Shown in pieces: positions 16,401 to 25,611 of a DNA stretch of 64,000 bases. How positions within the stretch are numbered: position 1 is the first letter of the stretch; the number at the start of each line of letters is the position of its first letter. The notes under the pieces were generated by a model, which saw nothing but the letters and a program-made list of their open reading frames with translations, was not told where the DNA came from and searched no databases. The position numbers were made by a program, and so were the translations under genes. The stretch lies in assembly GCF_002095435.2 (NCBI RefSeq), contig NZ_MJEJ02000041.1:1-64000 (forward strand). The letters run 5' to 3'. This stretch comes from Williamsia sp. 1138 (GTDB lineage: Bacteria > Actinomycetota > Actinomycetes > Mycobacteriales > Mycobacteriaceae).

Positions 16401-17944
16401 GAGCGCGCCGGGGGTGGATCGGCGACAACGAGTTCCCTCAGCCGGGCCCGATCGGTCTTGGCCATCGCGGTCTGGGGGATGGAATCAACAACGACAACGT
16501 GATCGGGGGCCTTGTAGTCGGCCAGCATGGTCTTGGTCCAAGCCCGCAGTTCGGCCAGTGTCGGTGGGTGGGCAGGATCGGCCGGTACGACGAATGCCAC
16601 CCCGATCTCACCGATGACCGGGGCGCTGTGACCGATGACAGCGGCATCGCGGACGGCGGTGTGGCGGGCGATGACCTGTTCGACCTCGACGGGATGGACG
16701 TTGAAACCTCCGCGGATGTACATATCGCCGGAGCGGCCTGCCAACACGAGATTGCCTTGCGGCGTGAACTTTCCGAGGTCGCCGGTCACGAGGAACCCTT
16801 CGGAATCGAATGCATCGGACGTCAACTCGGGATCGCGCCAATATCCCCGCATCACGCATCCGCCCTTGATCCGGACGCGACCGACCTCACCGGACGGCAG
16901 TGTGGTGCCGTCGCTGCCGGTGACGTGCACGGTCATCCCGTACTGAGGTCGGCCGACAGTCCGGAACTGGACCTCGGGAGAGTCCTCCGGGTCCGTCCCG
17001 CAGACTGTGGGCGACTCGGTCATGGCGTAACGGACGACCAGTGGCACCCCGATCAATTCGGCGGTGCGTTGGACCAGGTCGGGGGAGGCCGGTGCCGTGG
17101 CGACGACACCGACACGGAGGTCCGGGAAAGACGTGCGATCGAGACCAGGTTGTTCCAGCAGCTTGGCCCACTGGGTCGGTACACCGCCGCCGACCGTGAC
17201 CCGTTCATCGGTCAGGGTGCGCGCCATGCCGGCTGCCGTCCATGGCGTCGGCGGGATGACAAGGGCAGTGCCCCAGAGTAGTTGGTCCCACAACTTGGAC
17301 ATGTATCCGGCATGGGAGAACGGAGTGGATGTCATCCGGCGGTCGTACGGGGCACTCATGATCCCGGCGGCCTGGGCGGAGGCGGCGAGGTTGGCGGCGT
17401 CGAACCAGGCGCCCTTGGGCAGACCGGTGGTGCCGCTACTGAAGATGATGGCCACCGGATCGTCGCGACCGATATCGACGGCCGGCAGATCGCCACCCTG
17501 ATCGGAATACCACGTTCGGAGTTCTTCGAGGCTCACGCTCGCTCTGGTGGACTCCAATTCGGGCGGCGGCTGCGATCCGTACACCACGAGCGCCGGCGCG
17601 GACACCGCCAAGATAGATCGGGTCTCGGTCGGACCCAGTCGACCGTTCACACCCGAGGTGATGGCTCCGAGCATCGCGGCCGCGGCATAGCAGGTGGCGT
17701 AGTCGATTCCGGAGGGGAGCAGCAACGTGACTACGTCACCCTTGCCGACCCCGGCATCGACGAAGTGTCGGGCTACGGCCTTCGACTGAGATATCCACTG
17801 TGCAAACGTGGTTCGTGATCCTGGCTGGACGTAAGCGTCACGGTCTCCGTGCACCCTGGCGGCGGCGTCGAGCAGTTCGCGAGTATTGGCAAAGGTGTCC
17901 TCTAGTGGCGGACGGATCGTTGTCGAGCGCGTCTGGGTGGTCAC
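16397..17944 (-). CDS. Acyl-CoA synthetase (AMP-forming ligase)
   Basis: A 515-residue member of the ANL superfamily. It shows the phosphate loop IIFSSGTTGLPKG near residue 170, the YAMTES motif, the GDLG hinge region and a C-terminal lysine in AMAKTDR. It activates a carboxylic acid to an acyl-CoA. GTG 17944 overlaps the thiolase-like stop; a longer reading frame extends upstream into that gene but is only its antiphase shadow. The position after two dehydrogenases and a thiolase-like gene suggests it activates the same substrate. Confidence 0.88.
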   Translation of the reverse strand: MTTQTRSTTIRPPLEDTFANTRELLDAAARVHGDRDAYVQPGSRTTFAQWISQSKAVARHFVDAGVGKGDVVTLLLPSGIDYATCYAAAAMLGAITSGVNGRLGPTETRSILAVSAPALVVYGSQPPPELESTRASVSLEELRTWYSDQGGDLPAVDIGRDDPVAIIFSSGTTGLPKGAWFDAANLAASAQAAGIMSAPYDRRMTSTPFSHAGYMSKLWDQLLWGTALVIPPTPWTAAGMARTLTDERVTVGGGVPTQWAKLLEQPGLDRTSFPDLRVGVVATAPASPDLVQRTAELIGVPLVVRYAMTESPTVCGTDPEDSPEVQFRTVGRPQYGMTVHVTGSDGTTLPSGEVGRVRIKGGCVMRGYWRDPELTSDAFDSEGFLVTGDLGKFTPQGNLVLAGRSGDMYIRGGFNVHPVEVEQVIARHTAVRDAAVIGHSAPVIGEIGVAFVVPADPAHPPTLAELRAWTKTMLADYKAPDHVVVVDSIPQTAMAKTDRARLRELVVADPPPARS

Positions 17945-19092
17945 GGCTCTTCCGAGCCGAGCAGTACCGTGCCACTCGAGCAGAACCAACCCCCGGTTCC
18001 GCTGACACAGGCGATTTTCGCGTCCGGGACCTGTCGGGCACCACTCTCGCCCCGCAGCTGTCGGGCCGCTTCGACGAGGAGGAAGAGGCCACGCTGGCCC
18101 GGATGGCAGGCCGACAGACCGCCGCCGTCGGTGTTGGTCGGCAACTCGCCCCCGAGGCGCAGGCTCTGCTTGGCCGCAAAGGCACCGCCTTCGCCCTTTT
18201 CGCAGAATCCGAGGTCTTCGATGGTCAGCAGGAGCATGTAGGTGAACGCGTCGTAGATCTCGGCGACATCGACGTCGGACGGCTTGAGGCCGGCCCGTTC
18301 GAAGGCGAGGGGACCGGTCACCGCGGCGGGACCCACGGTCATGTCGTCCCATTGGCTGGTCAGCATGTGCGAGGTGGCATCGGCCGATCCTAAGACCCAG
18401 ACCGGTGGCGACTTGAGGTCGGGTACCCGGTCTTCGGCGACCAGGATGACCGCAGCCCCACCGTCGGAGCGGATGCAGCAGTGCAGCTTCGTGAACGGAT
18501 CGGCGATCATCGGTCCGGACAGCACGTCGTCGATGGTGATCGGATCCCGGTACATCGCTTCCGGGTTCTCGGCGGCGTTGAATCGCGCCGACACCGCGAC
18601 CTCGGCGAGTTGCTCGATCGTTGTCCCGTACTGGTGCATGTGCCGGCGGGCGGCCATGGCGTACTTGGAGATCAGGGTGTGCCCATAGGGTGCATCCCAC
18701 TGCAAGGGACCGCGCGCGCCCCAGTTGATGTTCGCGCCGCGCAGTCCCTTCTTGATGTCGGCACGTGCGGTGGATCCGTAGGTCAGCAAGACGACGTCGG
18801 CGTGCCCGGCGGCGATCGCGTCGGTGGCGTGGGAGACCATGACCTCCCATGACGCCCCGCCGACCGAGGTGGAGTCGATCCACCGTGGCTTGATGCCGAG
18901 GTATTCGCCGACATCGGTGGGGGGCAACGTGCCCTGACTGGTCGACGCGAGCCCGTCGATGTCGGCGGGAGTCAGGCCGGTGTCCGCGAGCGCTCGCCGA
19001 CTGGCCTGGGCCATGAGTTCGTAGGCATTCTTGTTGTCCACCTTGCCCACATCGGACAATGCGATACCGGCGATGGCAACTTTGCGATTCAC
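17941..19092 (-). CDS. Thiolase-like lipid-transfer protein without the catalytic cysteine
   Basis: A 383-residue thiolase-fold protein of the SCP2/Ltp group. Where a thiolase has its nucleophilic Cys this protein has SVGGASWEV. The next motif is YDAFTYM (Tyr where thiolases have His in HDCF), yet the third motif keeps His in ACHPGQRG. It thus mixes Ltp2-aldolase and thiolase features. GTG 19092 overlaps the preceding dehydrogenase stop. It probably releases a product from a 3-hydroxy- or 3-ketoacyl-CoA; no DUF35 partner is adjacent. Confidence 0.8.
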   Translation of the reverse strand: MNRKVAIAGIALSDVGKVDNKNAYELMAQASRRALADTGLTPADIDGLASTSQGTLPPTDVGEYLGIKPRWIDSTSVGGASWEVMVSHATDAIAAGHADVVLLTYGSTARADIKKGLRGANINWGARGPLQWDAPYGHTLISKYAMAARRHMHQYGTTIEQLAEVAVSARFNAAENPEAMYRDPITIDDVLSGPMIADPFTKLHCCIRSDGGAAVILVAEDRVPDLKSPPVWVLGSADATSHMLTSQWDDMTVGPAAVTGPLAFERAGLKPSDVDVAEIYDAFTYMLLLTIEDLGFCEKGEGGAFAAKQSLRLGGELPTNTDGGGLSACHPGQRGLFLLVEAARQLRGESGARQVPDAKIACVSGTGGWFCSSGTVLLGSEEP

Positions 19093-20117
19093 TGTGCGGC
19101 CTCCAGATCGAGCAGATCGGCGAGTACTTCGGACGCGCCGGCGAACAGCTGCTTGTAGACGATGGCCCGCTTCAGGTAGAGGTGGGCGTTGTGCTCGTAG
19201 GTGTAGCCCATGCCACCGTGCACCTGAATGCTGCCGCTGCCGTTGCTGATCGCCGCCTGACCTGCGACCGTCTTGGCCGCCAGGATCTGGAACTCGGTGT
19301 CGGGGCGGTCGGCCTTGAGGGCGGCAGCCGCGAACAACGTTTGTGCCGATGCGGATTCGGCGCGAACAGCCATGTCCACGACGGCATGTTTGATGGCCTG
19401 GTGGACCCCGATCGGACGCCCGAACTGTTCGCGAGTTTTCGCGTGCTCGGTGCAGATCTCGGTGATCGCCTCGGCCAGGCCCGCGAGATACGCCGAGGCG
19501 AGGATCTGACCCCGGCCCCAGATCCACTCGGTCTCCGCCGGAAGCCAGGCGGTGACGCTGCCCGAGGTGACCGTGGCCCCACCCAATCGCGTTCCGGGAT
19601 CTACCGATTCGGCTGAGGTGATCTCCCCGAACTCGCTGAGTTCGATGAGCGCGGCACCTTCGCGGGAGACGAGCAGGGCGTGGCTGCACCCTGCGCAGTC
19701 CAAGAGGTCGAACGACCCCTTGAAGCCGTCGGCCCCGATCTCTCCGTCTCCGCGCAGTTCGGCGAGACCGATCATCGCGGTTCCGGCGCCGATCCGGCCG
19801 ACGAGTTCGTCCTCTCCGGTGGCGGCGGCGACCCGGGCGCCCAGGGTGGAAGCGAGGAAAGGACCGACCGCGAGGTGTTTGGCCAGCTCCATGAACAGCA
19901 TGACCTCGTCGTCGATCGACTGGCCGGACCCGCCGAACTCTTCGCCGAGACCGAGTGTCAGCAAACCCAGTTCCGCGCCGTCGCGCCAGACTTCGGGATC
20001 GACCAGCGTCGTATCGTCCCGGTGTTTGCGGATCTCGTCGATGGGCGGCCGAGAGCTGATGAAATCTCCGGCGGCAGCGACCAATTCGAGTTGATCGTCA
20101 GAGGGGAGCAGATTCAT
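19089..20117 (-). CDS. Acyl-CoA dehydrogenase, small subunit of a heteromeric pair
   Basis: A 342-residue acyl-CoA dehydrogenase-fold protein with a C-terminal QVHGGMGYTYEHNAH segment. It follows a 390-residue paralogue with a 16-base gap. The 342/390 size pair matches ChsE1-ChsE2 (FadE28-FadE29), which form an alpha2beta2 enzyme for short sterol side chains in mycobacteria. A heterotetramer acting on a branched or cyclic acyl-CoA is therefore inferred. Confidence 0.82.
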   Translation of the reverse strand: MNLLPSDDQLELVAAAGDFISSRPPIDEIRKHRDDTTLVDPEVWRDGAELGLLTLGLGEEFGGSGQSIDDEVMLFMELAKHLAVGPFLASTLGARVAAATGEDELVGRIGAGTAMIGLAELRGDGEIGADGFKGSFDLLDCAGCSHALLVSREGAALIELSEFGEITSAESVDPGTRLGGATVTSGSVTAWLPAETEWIWGRGQILASAYLAGLAEAITEICTEHAKTREQFGRPIGVHQAIKHAVVDMAVRAESASAQTLFAAAALKADRPDTEFQILAAKTVAGQAAISNGSGSIQVHGGMGYTYEHNAHLYLKRAIVYKQLFAGASEVLADLLDLEAAQ

Positions 20118-20133
20118 GGTGTGCTTCTTTCCT

Positions 20134-21306
20134 TCAGCGCGGGAGTCCGAGGACCCGGTCGCCGACGATGTTTCGCTGGATCTCGGAGGTGCCGCCGCCG
20201 ATGGACTGGGAGAACGCGTAGAGGTAGTTGCCGACCCAACCGTTCTTGTCCCATCGGGAGGTGCTGCGCAGGGCGTCCGTCCCGATGATGTCCATCGCCA
20301 GTTCCGCCACCTGTTTGGCCAAGTCGGCGTAGAACAGTTTGAGCATCGACCCCTTGGGGCCCGGGGTGTCCGTCTGCATGCTGCGGCAGATGCCGACGTA
20401 CGTCATGGCTCGCAGCGAGGTCACGGCCGCGCGGGCACGTGCCAGTCGCCGGGCGATCTCGTCGTCGGCGATGGCGGGGCGGCGGCCGTCCGGTCCGACG
20501 TGGTCACGGGAGAACTCGATGAGGTCCTCGACGACCTTGGCGAGACGGACCTGGTTGGCCGTGAATGCGGTGCCACGCTCGAACGAGAGCGTCGACATCG
20601 CGACACTCCAGCCGTCATTGATCTCACCCACGACGTTGGACAACGGGATTCGAACGTCGTCGTAGAACACCTCGCAGAACTCGGCGCCACCCTCGATGGT
20701 CTCGATCGGACGGATCTCGATGCCGGGCGTTGCCATGTCGCAGATGATCCAGGTGATGCCCTGGTGTTTGGATCCGGTGTTGTCGGTGCGTACCAGCAGC
20801 TCTTGGTAGTCGGCGATCGTCGCGAAGCTGGTCCAGATCTTCTGGCCGTTGACCACGAGATGATCGCCGTCGATGACGGCCTTGGCGCGCAGTGAGGCGA
20901 GGTCGGAACCGGCTTCGGGCTCCGAGAACCCCTGGCACCAGATCACTTCTCCGCGCAGGATCTTTCGGAGGTGGAAGTCTTTCATGGCTTCGTCGGCTCT
21001 GGTGATCAGGGTGGGGCCGGCGTGCGAGAGCCCGACGAAGTTGGCGTCGATTCCTGGAAATCCCTGCGCCGCATACTCTTCGTACCAGATGAGCTGCTGC
21101 AGCAGGGTCAGGCCGCCGCCACCGTATTCCTTCGGCCAGGCAATGCCCGCCCAGCCGCCGTTCCACTGGGTGCGCTGCCACGCGGTGTCGTACTCACGGA
21201 TGCCGTCGGCCTCGCGGGGGCGGGGCTCGGTGGGCTTGTTCTCCCGGAGCCACGTGCGCACCTCATCCCGGAACTCCAACTGTTCGGTGCTGAAGTCCAA
21301 ATCCAT
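20134..21306 (-). CDS. Acyl-CoA dehydrogenase, large subunit of a heteromeric pair
   Basis: A 390-residue FadE-type dehydrogenase: CQGFSEPEAGSDLASLRAK in the FAD-contact region, GQKIWTSFA and a C-terminal SIGGGTSEIQRN. It is the first gene of a leftward operon (dehydrogenase pair, thiolase-like, ligase, phosphatase). An operator and a candidate promoter lie in the 84 bases upstream. It would introduce the alpha-beta double bond. Confidence 0.88.
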   Translation of the reverse strand: MDLDFSTEQLEFRDEVRTWLRENKPTEPRPREADGIREYDTAWQRTQWNGGWAGIAWPKEYGGGGLTLLQQLIWYEEYAAQGFPGIDANFVGLSHAGPTLITRADEAMKDFHLRKILRGEVIWCQGFSEPEAGSDLASLRAKAVIDGDHLVVNGQKIWTSFATIADYQELLVRTDNTGSKHQGITWIICDMATPGIEIRPIETIEGGAEFCEVFYDDVRIPLSNVVGEINDGWSVAMSTLSFERGTAFTANQVRLAKVVEDLIEFSRDHVGPDGRRPAIADDEIARRLARARAAVTSLRAMTYVGICRSMQTDTPGPKGSMLKLFYADLAKQVAELAMDIIGTDALRSTSRWDKNGWVGNYLYAFSQSIGGGTSEIQRNIVGDRVLGLPR

Positions 21307-21348
21307 GTGGGGGCCTTCCGTCGTCGTGCGTCGCGTACTTCACTTCTA

Positions 21349-21367
21349 TAGTGACACTATTGTCAGA
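21349..21367. promoter_or_regulatory. Inverted-repeat operator, TGACA-N4-TGTCA type
   Basis: TAGTGACACTATTGTCAGA contains TGACA-CTAT-TGTCA. It matches the element at 2004-2022 everywhere except the four central bases. On the minus strand it lies just downstream of a TATAAT box with a CTGACA -35 candidate 16 bases before it, so a bound repressor would sit at the transcription start of the acyl-CoA dehydrogenase operon. TGTCAGAT also recurs at 21388. Confidence 0.6.
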
Positions 21368-21390
21368 TTATATTCACTCGTAGTCAAGTG

Positions 21391-22179
21391 TCAGATTTCG
21401 TCGGACTGCGGGATGAAGCGCGTGGCCAGTGCCTCGCTGCCGCGAGCGAGCACTGTGACGTCGGCGCCGACCAAGACGAACGAGGCACCTGCGGCCATGT
21501 ATCGCTGAGCGAGCTCTGGGTTGAACGCGTTGACGCCTGCCGCTTTGCCGGTGGCCCTGATCTGCGACAACGACTTCTCTATTAGGGCAACCATCTCGGG
21601 ATGTTCGGGCTTGCCCAGGTATCCCAACGACGCTGCCAGATCGGCGGGACCGATGAAGACGGCGTCGACACCGTCGACTGCGGCGATTTCCTCGAGGTGC
21701 TCGAGTGCGGCGGCGGATTCGACTTGGACGGTCAGTGACACTGAGCCATCTGCTGTGGCCAGATAGTCAGAAATCCGGTTCCAGCGAGAGGCTCGGGCAA
21801 GGGCGCTACCGACTCCACGAATGCCCTCAGGCGGGTAACGCGTGGCGGCGACCAACGCTCGGGCCTCGTCGGCGGACTCGACCATCGGGATGATCAGATT
21901 GGTCGCACCGATGTCGAGGAGCTGTTTGATCGCGATCGGGTCCCCGGACGCCGGTCGCACCAGCACCTGCACCGGGTAGGCCGCGAGGGCCTGGAGCTGG
22001 GCCAGAGTCGACCTGATGTCGTTGGGGACGTGCTCGAGGTCGAGCATCAGCCAGTCGAGACCGGCCCCCGCGCAGATCTCAGCGCTGTAGGCGTTGCCAG
22101 ACGCGATCCACATCCCGATCTGGGCGCGATCTCCGTGGATCTGCCGATTCCAGATGTTGGATTGCGCAGCGTTCGTCAT
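21391..22179 (-). CDS. HpcH/HpaI-family pyruvate aldolase
   Basis: A 262-residue class II aldolase of the HpcH/HpaI family: metal and substrate motifs [29 protein letters not shown] and [12 protein letters not shown]. Such enzymes split 4-hydroxy-2-oxo acids into pyruvate and an aldehyde as the last step of meta-cleavage pathways. It overlaps the hydratase (ATGA) and forms a three-gene set with the C-C hydrolase. Confidence 0.88.
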   Translation of the reverse strand: MTNAAQSNIWNRQIHGDRAQIGMWIASGNAYSAEICAGAGLDWLMLDLEHVPNDIRSTLAQLQALAAYPVQVLVRPASGDPIAIKQLLDIGATNLIIPMVESADEARALVAATRYPPEGIRGVGSALARASRWNRISDYLATADGSVSLTVQVESAAALEHLEEIAAVDGVDAVFIGPADLAASLGYLGKPEHPEMVALIEKSLSQIRATGKAAGVNAFNPELAQRYMAAGASFVLVGADVTVLARGSEALATRFIPQSDEI

Positions 22180-23006
22180 TCGGAACTCTCCTTGGCGAAA
22201 TGTATCGACACGGTCCCCATCGGTCCGTAGTCGGCGACGAAGGTGTCACCGGGCTCGGCGAAGACCGGTGCGGTGAAGGAGCCGGCCAGGATCACCTCGC
22301 CTGCGTTCAACGAAACCCCATGAGGTGCAAGTCGGTTGGCGAGCCACGCCACACCGTTGGCCGGGTGACCCAGTACCGACGCCGCCACACCGGAATCTTC
22401 GATCGAGCCGTTCTTGAGCAGCAGTGCGGCAACCCAACGAAGGTCGACGTCCATCGGCTTCATCACCCGCCCACCGAGCACGATGCCGGCATCGGCCGCG
22501 TTGTCGCTGATGGTGTCGACGATGGTGCGCAGGTGTCCGGTCTCCGGGTCGGCCATCTGCACGCGCGCGTCGAGGATCTCGAGTGCCGGCGTCACGTACT
22601 CCGCCGCCCGCAGCACGTCGTACAGGGTCACGCCGGGTCCGGTCAGCGGCTCACCGAGGATGAAGGCGAGTTCGACCTCGATGCGTGGCCGGATGAAGCG
22701 GCCGGCCGGCACGATTCCGCCATCGTCGAAGAACATGTCGTCGAGCAGCGCGCCGTAGTCGGGTTCGGTGATGGAGACGGCGCGTTGCATCACCTTGGAT
22801 GTGAGACCGATCTTGCGGCCGCGCACCACGGCGCCGCCGGCGACCTTCAGGCGGATCAGTTCCCGCTGCACCGCATACGAGTCCTCGATGGTCATCTCCG
22901 GATACTGCAGCGAGATCTGCCGGATCGGGACCCGCGTCTGTTCGGCCTCGTTCAAGCGGCGTGCCAGCTCGACGACCTCCGTATCTAGCAGGGTGGTGTT
23001 TTTCAT
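22176..23006 (-). CDS. 2-hydroxypentadienoate-type hydratase
   Basis: A 276-residue fumarylacetoacetase-fold hydratase of the MhpD/HpaH type, with [22 protein letters not shown] (metal-binding Glu residues) and [14 protein letters not shown]. It hydrates 2-hydroxy-2,4-dienoates to 4-hydroxy-2-oxo acids. Overlaps on both sides (ATGA) tie it to the C-C hydrolase and the aldolase. The chosen ATG at 23006 overlaps the hydrolase stop. Confidence 0.9.
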   Translation of the reverse strand: MKNTTLLDTEVVELARRLNEAEQTRVPIRQISLQYPEMTIEDSYAVQRELIRLKVAGGAVVRGRKIGLTSKVMQRAVSITEPDYGALLDDMFFDDGGIVPAGRFIRPRIEVELAFILGEPLTGPGVTLYDVLRAAEYVTPALEILDARVQMADPETGHLRTIVDTISDNAADAGIVLGGRVMKPMDVDLRWVAALLLKNGSIEDSGVAASVLGHPANGVAWLANRLAPHGVSLNAGEVILAGSFTAPVFAEPGDTFVADYGPMGTVSIHFAKESSE

Positions 23007-23899
23007 CGCCGCAAGAACTCCAGCGCAGCCGGGTTGAAGGCCGCGGGATCCTCGAAGTGCGGCCAGTGCCGGACCGCGGCCATCTGGAACACCTCGGCAT
23101 TCGGGATCAGGCCGGCGACGATGTGCGCGGTGCTCTGATATTCGCCGTCGTCCTTGCCCGATGCCACCACCATGGTCGGGGCGGCGATGGTCGCCCACTT
23201 CTCCTCGGGGATGAGGTTGCGATCACGGGCTTCGGCCTCCTGCAGGATCAGCAGATGGTCGATCGTGGTGCGGGTGTCGTCGCGGCGGTAGATGGCCTGC
23301 CGGAGTGCGATGAGGTCGGGCAACCGGTTTGATTCGTCCGCGATCAGGTGCGCGAACACCTTGTGGAGGGACTCCCAGCTCGGGTTGTTGACCGCTTCGG
23401 TGCGCTCGGCGCGGATGCGGGCCATGTTCGACGCGGTGGCGATGAGGCCGGCGGGCGACATCAGGATCACCTTGTCGACCCGTTTCGGGTGCTCCACCGC
23501 GATGGCAGCCGAGACCCAGGCGCCCAGGGACATGCCGATGAAGTGCGCCTTCTCCATTCCGAAGTGCTCCATCACGCCGAGGATCTGTTTGACGTAGACC
23601 GCGATCTCGTAGTCGTAGTCGGGCTTGTCGGAGAACCCATTGCCGACCATGTCGATCGCGACGCAGTGGTAGTCCTCCGAGAGCGGCCCGAGGTTGGGCG
23701 CGAAGGTCTCCCAGTGTCCGCCGGTCCCGTGCAGCAGGATGGCGTGGGGTTTGTCGGGAGATCCCGCCTCGACGAACCGGGTTCGCACCCCTCCGATGTC
23801 CACGAAGCCCTGGCGGAACTCCAGTTCCCGTAGATGGCTCCAGATGCTGCGGTACTCGTCGGTGTCGGCCGCGGGGGCGGAAATCACTGTCTCAGTCAT
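23003..23899 (-). CDS. Meta-cleavage product hydrolase (alpha/beta fold)
   Basis: A 298-residue alpha/beta hydrolase with [12 protein letters not shown] for the oxyanion region, nucleophile GMSLGAW near residue 130, an acid in [10 protein letters not shown] and His in [11 protein letters not shown]. This arrangement is that of C-C hydrolases such as BphD and HsaD, which cleave extradiol ring-fission products. It is the first gene of the hydrolase-hydratase-aldolase operon. No extradiol dioxygenase is encoded in the window. Confidence 0.85.
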   Translation of the reverse strand: MTETVISAPAADTDEYRSIWSHLRELEFRQGFVDIGGVRTRFVEAGSPDKPHAILLHGTGGHWETFAPNLGPLSEDYHCVAIDMVGNGFSDKPDYDYEIAVYVKQILGVMEHFGMEKAHFIGMSLGAWVSAAIAVEHPKRVDKVILMSPAGLIATASNMARIRAERTEAVNNPSWESLHKVFAHLIADESNRLPDLIALRQAIYRRDDTRTTIDHLLILQEAEARDRNLIPEEKWATIAAPTMVVASGKDDGEYQSTAHIVAGLIPNAEVFQMAAVRHWPHFEDPAAFNPAALEFLRR

Positions 23900-24145
23900 G
23901 GTCGGGGCCTCCGTTGTAGTACGTACTTATCCACTGTGTGCACTTTCAGTCTTAGCACTTTTAGCGCCTTGAACTGGGTAGGTACCAGAAAACTGGGCCC
24001 GGATTCTCGGAATCGAGGGATTGTTTCTGACACCCGTATACGATATGACTATGAGGCGGGATCACCGCAAGAGCAAGTGCCTTGGACTAGTTGGTCGCAA
24101 CTTTTCCGAAAGTCACCAGAACAAGGTTGGGCGAACGGGTCGTCG
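23900..24145. other. Divergent intergenic region
   Basis: A 246-base region between the leftward ring-fission operon and the rightward dioxygenase cluster. It contains AGTACGTACT (23911-23920) and is richer in A+T than its surroundings near 23935-24050, as expected for promoters. No clear -35/-10 pair or repeated operator could be assigned. Confidence 0.35.
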
Positions 24146-24460
24146 ATGACTATGACCGAACATGAAAGTGCTGACGCCGGACACGGCGACGCCGATGCGC
24201 GCCGGGTGCGCCGTCGAGAACTTGCATCCCTGATCAACGAGTTCGCGGCGGTACGCGTATCGCTGGACTCGACCGGTAACGGGGACAGGCTGCTCGTCGA
24301 AGACCTCGAGAGTGACGACTACATCTTCCTGTCACCGCTCGAACTCGTCAGCCTGTGCTTGGCGACGCCCGACGACCGGGAGGACTGGCTGCGCGTCGGG
24401 AACTACCGGGACGAGCGCCGTGACCGCTCTCTGGGACCCGTGCGCGGGAGGACACCGTGA
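24146..24460 (+). CDS. Small acidic protein of unknown function
   Basis: A 104-residue protein with a charged helical N-terminal half (ADARRVRRRELASLINEF) and a C-terminal segment SPLELVSLCLA followed by DDREDWLRVG. No signal peptide or metal motif is visible. Its stop overlaps the GTG of the Ltp2-like gene (GTGA), so it is translationally coupled and very likely real. ATG 24146 or 24152 may be the start. Its place at the head of the Ltp2/DUF35/dioxygenase operon suggests a helper subunit, which is inference only. Confidence 0.6.
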   Translation: MTMTEHESADAGHGDADARRVRRRELASLINEFAAVRVSLDSTGNGDRLLVEDLESDDYIFLSPLELVSLCLATPDDREDWLRVGNYRDERRDRSLGPVRGRTP

Positions 24461-25611
24461 CGGCGACCGCAGCAATCGTTGGCTTGGGTATGACGCCGAT
24501 GTCCCTCAAGCCGGGGGACAGCCCCCTCGAACTCGCCTGTAGCGCGAGCCGAGATGCAGTGGCCGACGCCGGGATCGAGCTGTCGGACGTGGACGGACTG
24601 CTGGTCGGTTCGTCACAGGGGATCCGGCCGGACCGGCTCGGCGTCGGGTTCGCATCGTCGGGTGGATTCTCTGATCTGCGACTGCTCGAGCACGTGGAGA
24701 TCAAGGGCGCCACCACCATTGCGATGATCCAGCGGGCTCAGCACGCGGTGGAGACCGGGGCCGCACGCGTGGTCATGTGCGTCTTTGCCGACGCGCCCCT
24801 CGTTGCCGGGAAGGCTGCGGGCTCCACCTATGCGCAGAGCGGCGGCCAATCCGGATCACGTGGCCTGGAGCGCGCCAGTGGCGTGCTCGGCTCAGTACCC
24901 ACCTACGCCCTGCTCACTCAGCGATGGATGCATGTCAGTGATGGTTTGCCCGAGGATCTCTGCGCGGTGGCCACGACGACGCGCGCCTGGGCGCTCGACA
25001 ATCCCGATGCGGTGATCCGCACACCGCTGGACATCCAGGGCTACCTGGACAGCCCGATGATCTCCGATCCGCTGCGACGGCTCGACTGCGCACGGCCCGT
25101 CAATGGCGCCGTAGCGGTCATCGTCAGTGCCGACCCGGCAGTGGGAAACCCGGTGCGCGTGGACATCCGCGGTACCGGCCGGGATCATCCGGTCCGTCAC
25201 CGGCGCACCGGAGCAGAGTCCTGGTTCGGCGGGGGCAGGCGATGCGTGGACGACGCGCTGGCCGAGGCCGGGATGACTCGCGACAACTTGGACACGGTCC
25301 AACTCTATGACCCCTTCTCGGTGGTAACGCTGATCCTCCTCGAAGAATACGGACTCACCGGGGGAGCGCCGGCCGGAAAGTATGTGCGCGAAGGCAACAC
25401 TGCTGCGGGCGGCACTCTGCCCACCAACACCGGCGGCGGTCAGCTGTCCGGGTTCTACTTGCAGGGGATGACCCCGTTGGCTGAGGCGCTCGTGCAGTTG
25501 CGCGGTACCGGCGGCGGTCGGCAGGTACCGGGCGCCTCGACGGCGTTGGTCGGCGGCATCGGGGGTCGGATCGATCACCATGCCGCCCTGATCCTGGAGC
25601 GTGCGGCATGA
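24457..25611 (+). CDS. Ltp2-like retro-aldolase (thiolase fold)
   Basis: A 384-residue thiolase-fold protein in which all thiolase catalytic residues are replaced: the Cys position reads EIKGATTIAM, the HDCF motif reads LYDPFS, and the GHP motif reads LSGFYLQGM. Tyrosines in the last two places are the hallmark of Ltp2, which performs retro-aldol release from 3-hydroxyacyl-CoA of sterol side chains. It directly overlaps a DUF35 gene (ATGA), the partner that Ltp2 needs. The product released is unknown. Confidence 0.82.
   Translation: MTATAAIVGLGMTPMSLKPGDSPLELACSASRDAVADAGIELSDVDGLLVGSSQGIRPDRLGVGFASSGGFSDLRLLEHVEIKGATTIAMIQRAQHAVETGAARVVMCVFADAPLVAGKAAGSTYAQSGGQSGSRGLERASGVLGSVPTYALLTQRWMHVSDGLPEDLCAVATTTRAWALDNPDAVIRTPLDIQGYLDSPMISDPLRRLDCARPVNGAVAVIVSADPAVGNPVRVDIRGTGRDHPVRHRRTGAESWFGGGRRCVDDALAEAGMTRDNLDTVQLYDPFSVVTLILLEEYGLTGGAPAGKYVREGNTAAGGTLPTNTGGGQLSGFYLQGMTPLAEALVQLRGTGGGRQVPGASTALVGGIGGRIDHHAALILERAA

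Noticed and set aside
16397-18883. An 828-codon open frame that would fuse an arginine-rich N-terminus to the acyl-CoA synthetase
   Set aside because: The first 300 codons lie antiphase within the thiolase-like gene and have no domain motifs; the ligase starts normally at GTG 17944, overlapping the thiolase-like stop.
19093-19689. An N-terminal extension of the thiolase-like protein reaching 19689
   Set aside because: It is the out-of-phase shadow of the acyl-CoA dehydrogenase; GTG 19092 with a four-base overlap gives the normal length.
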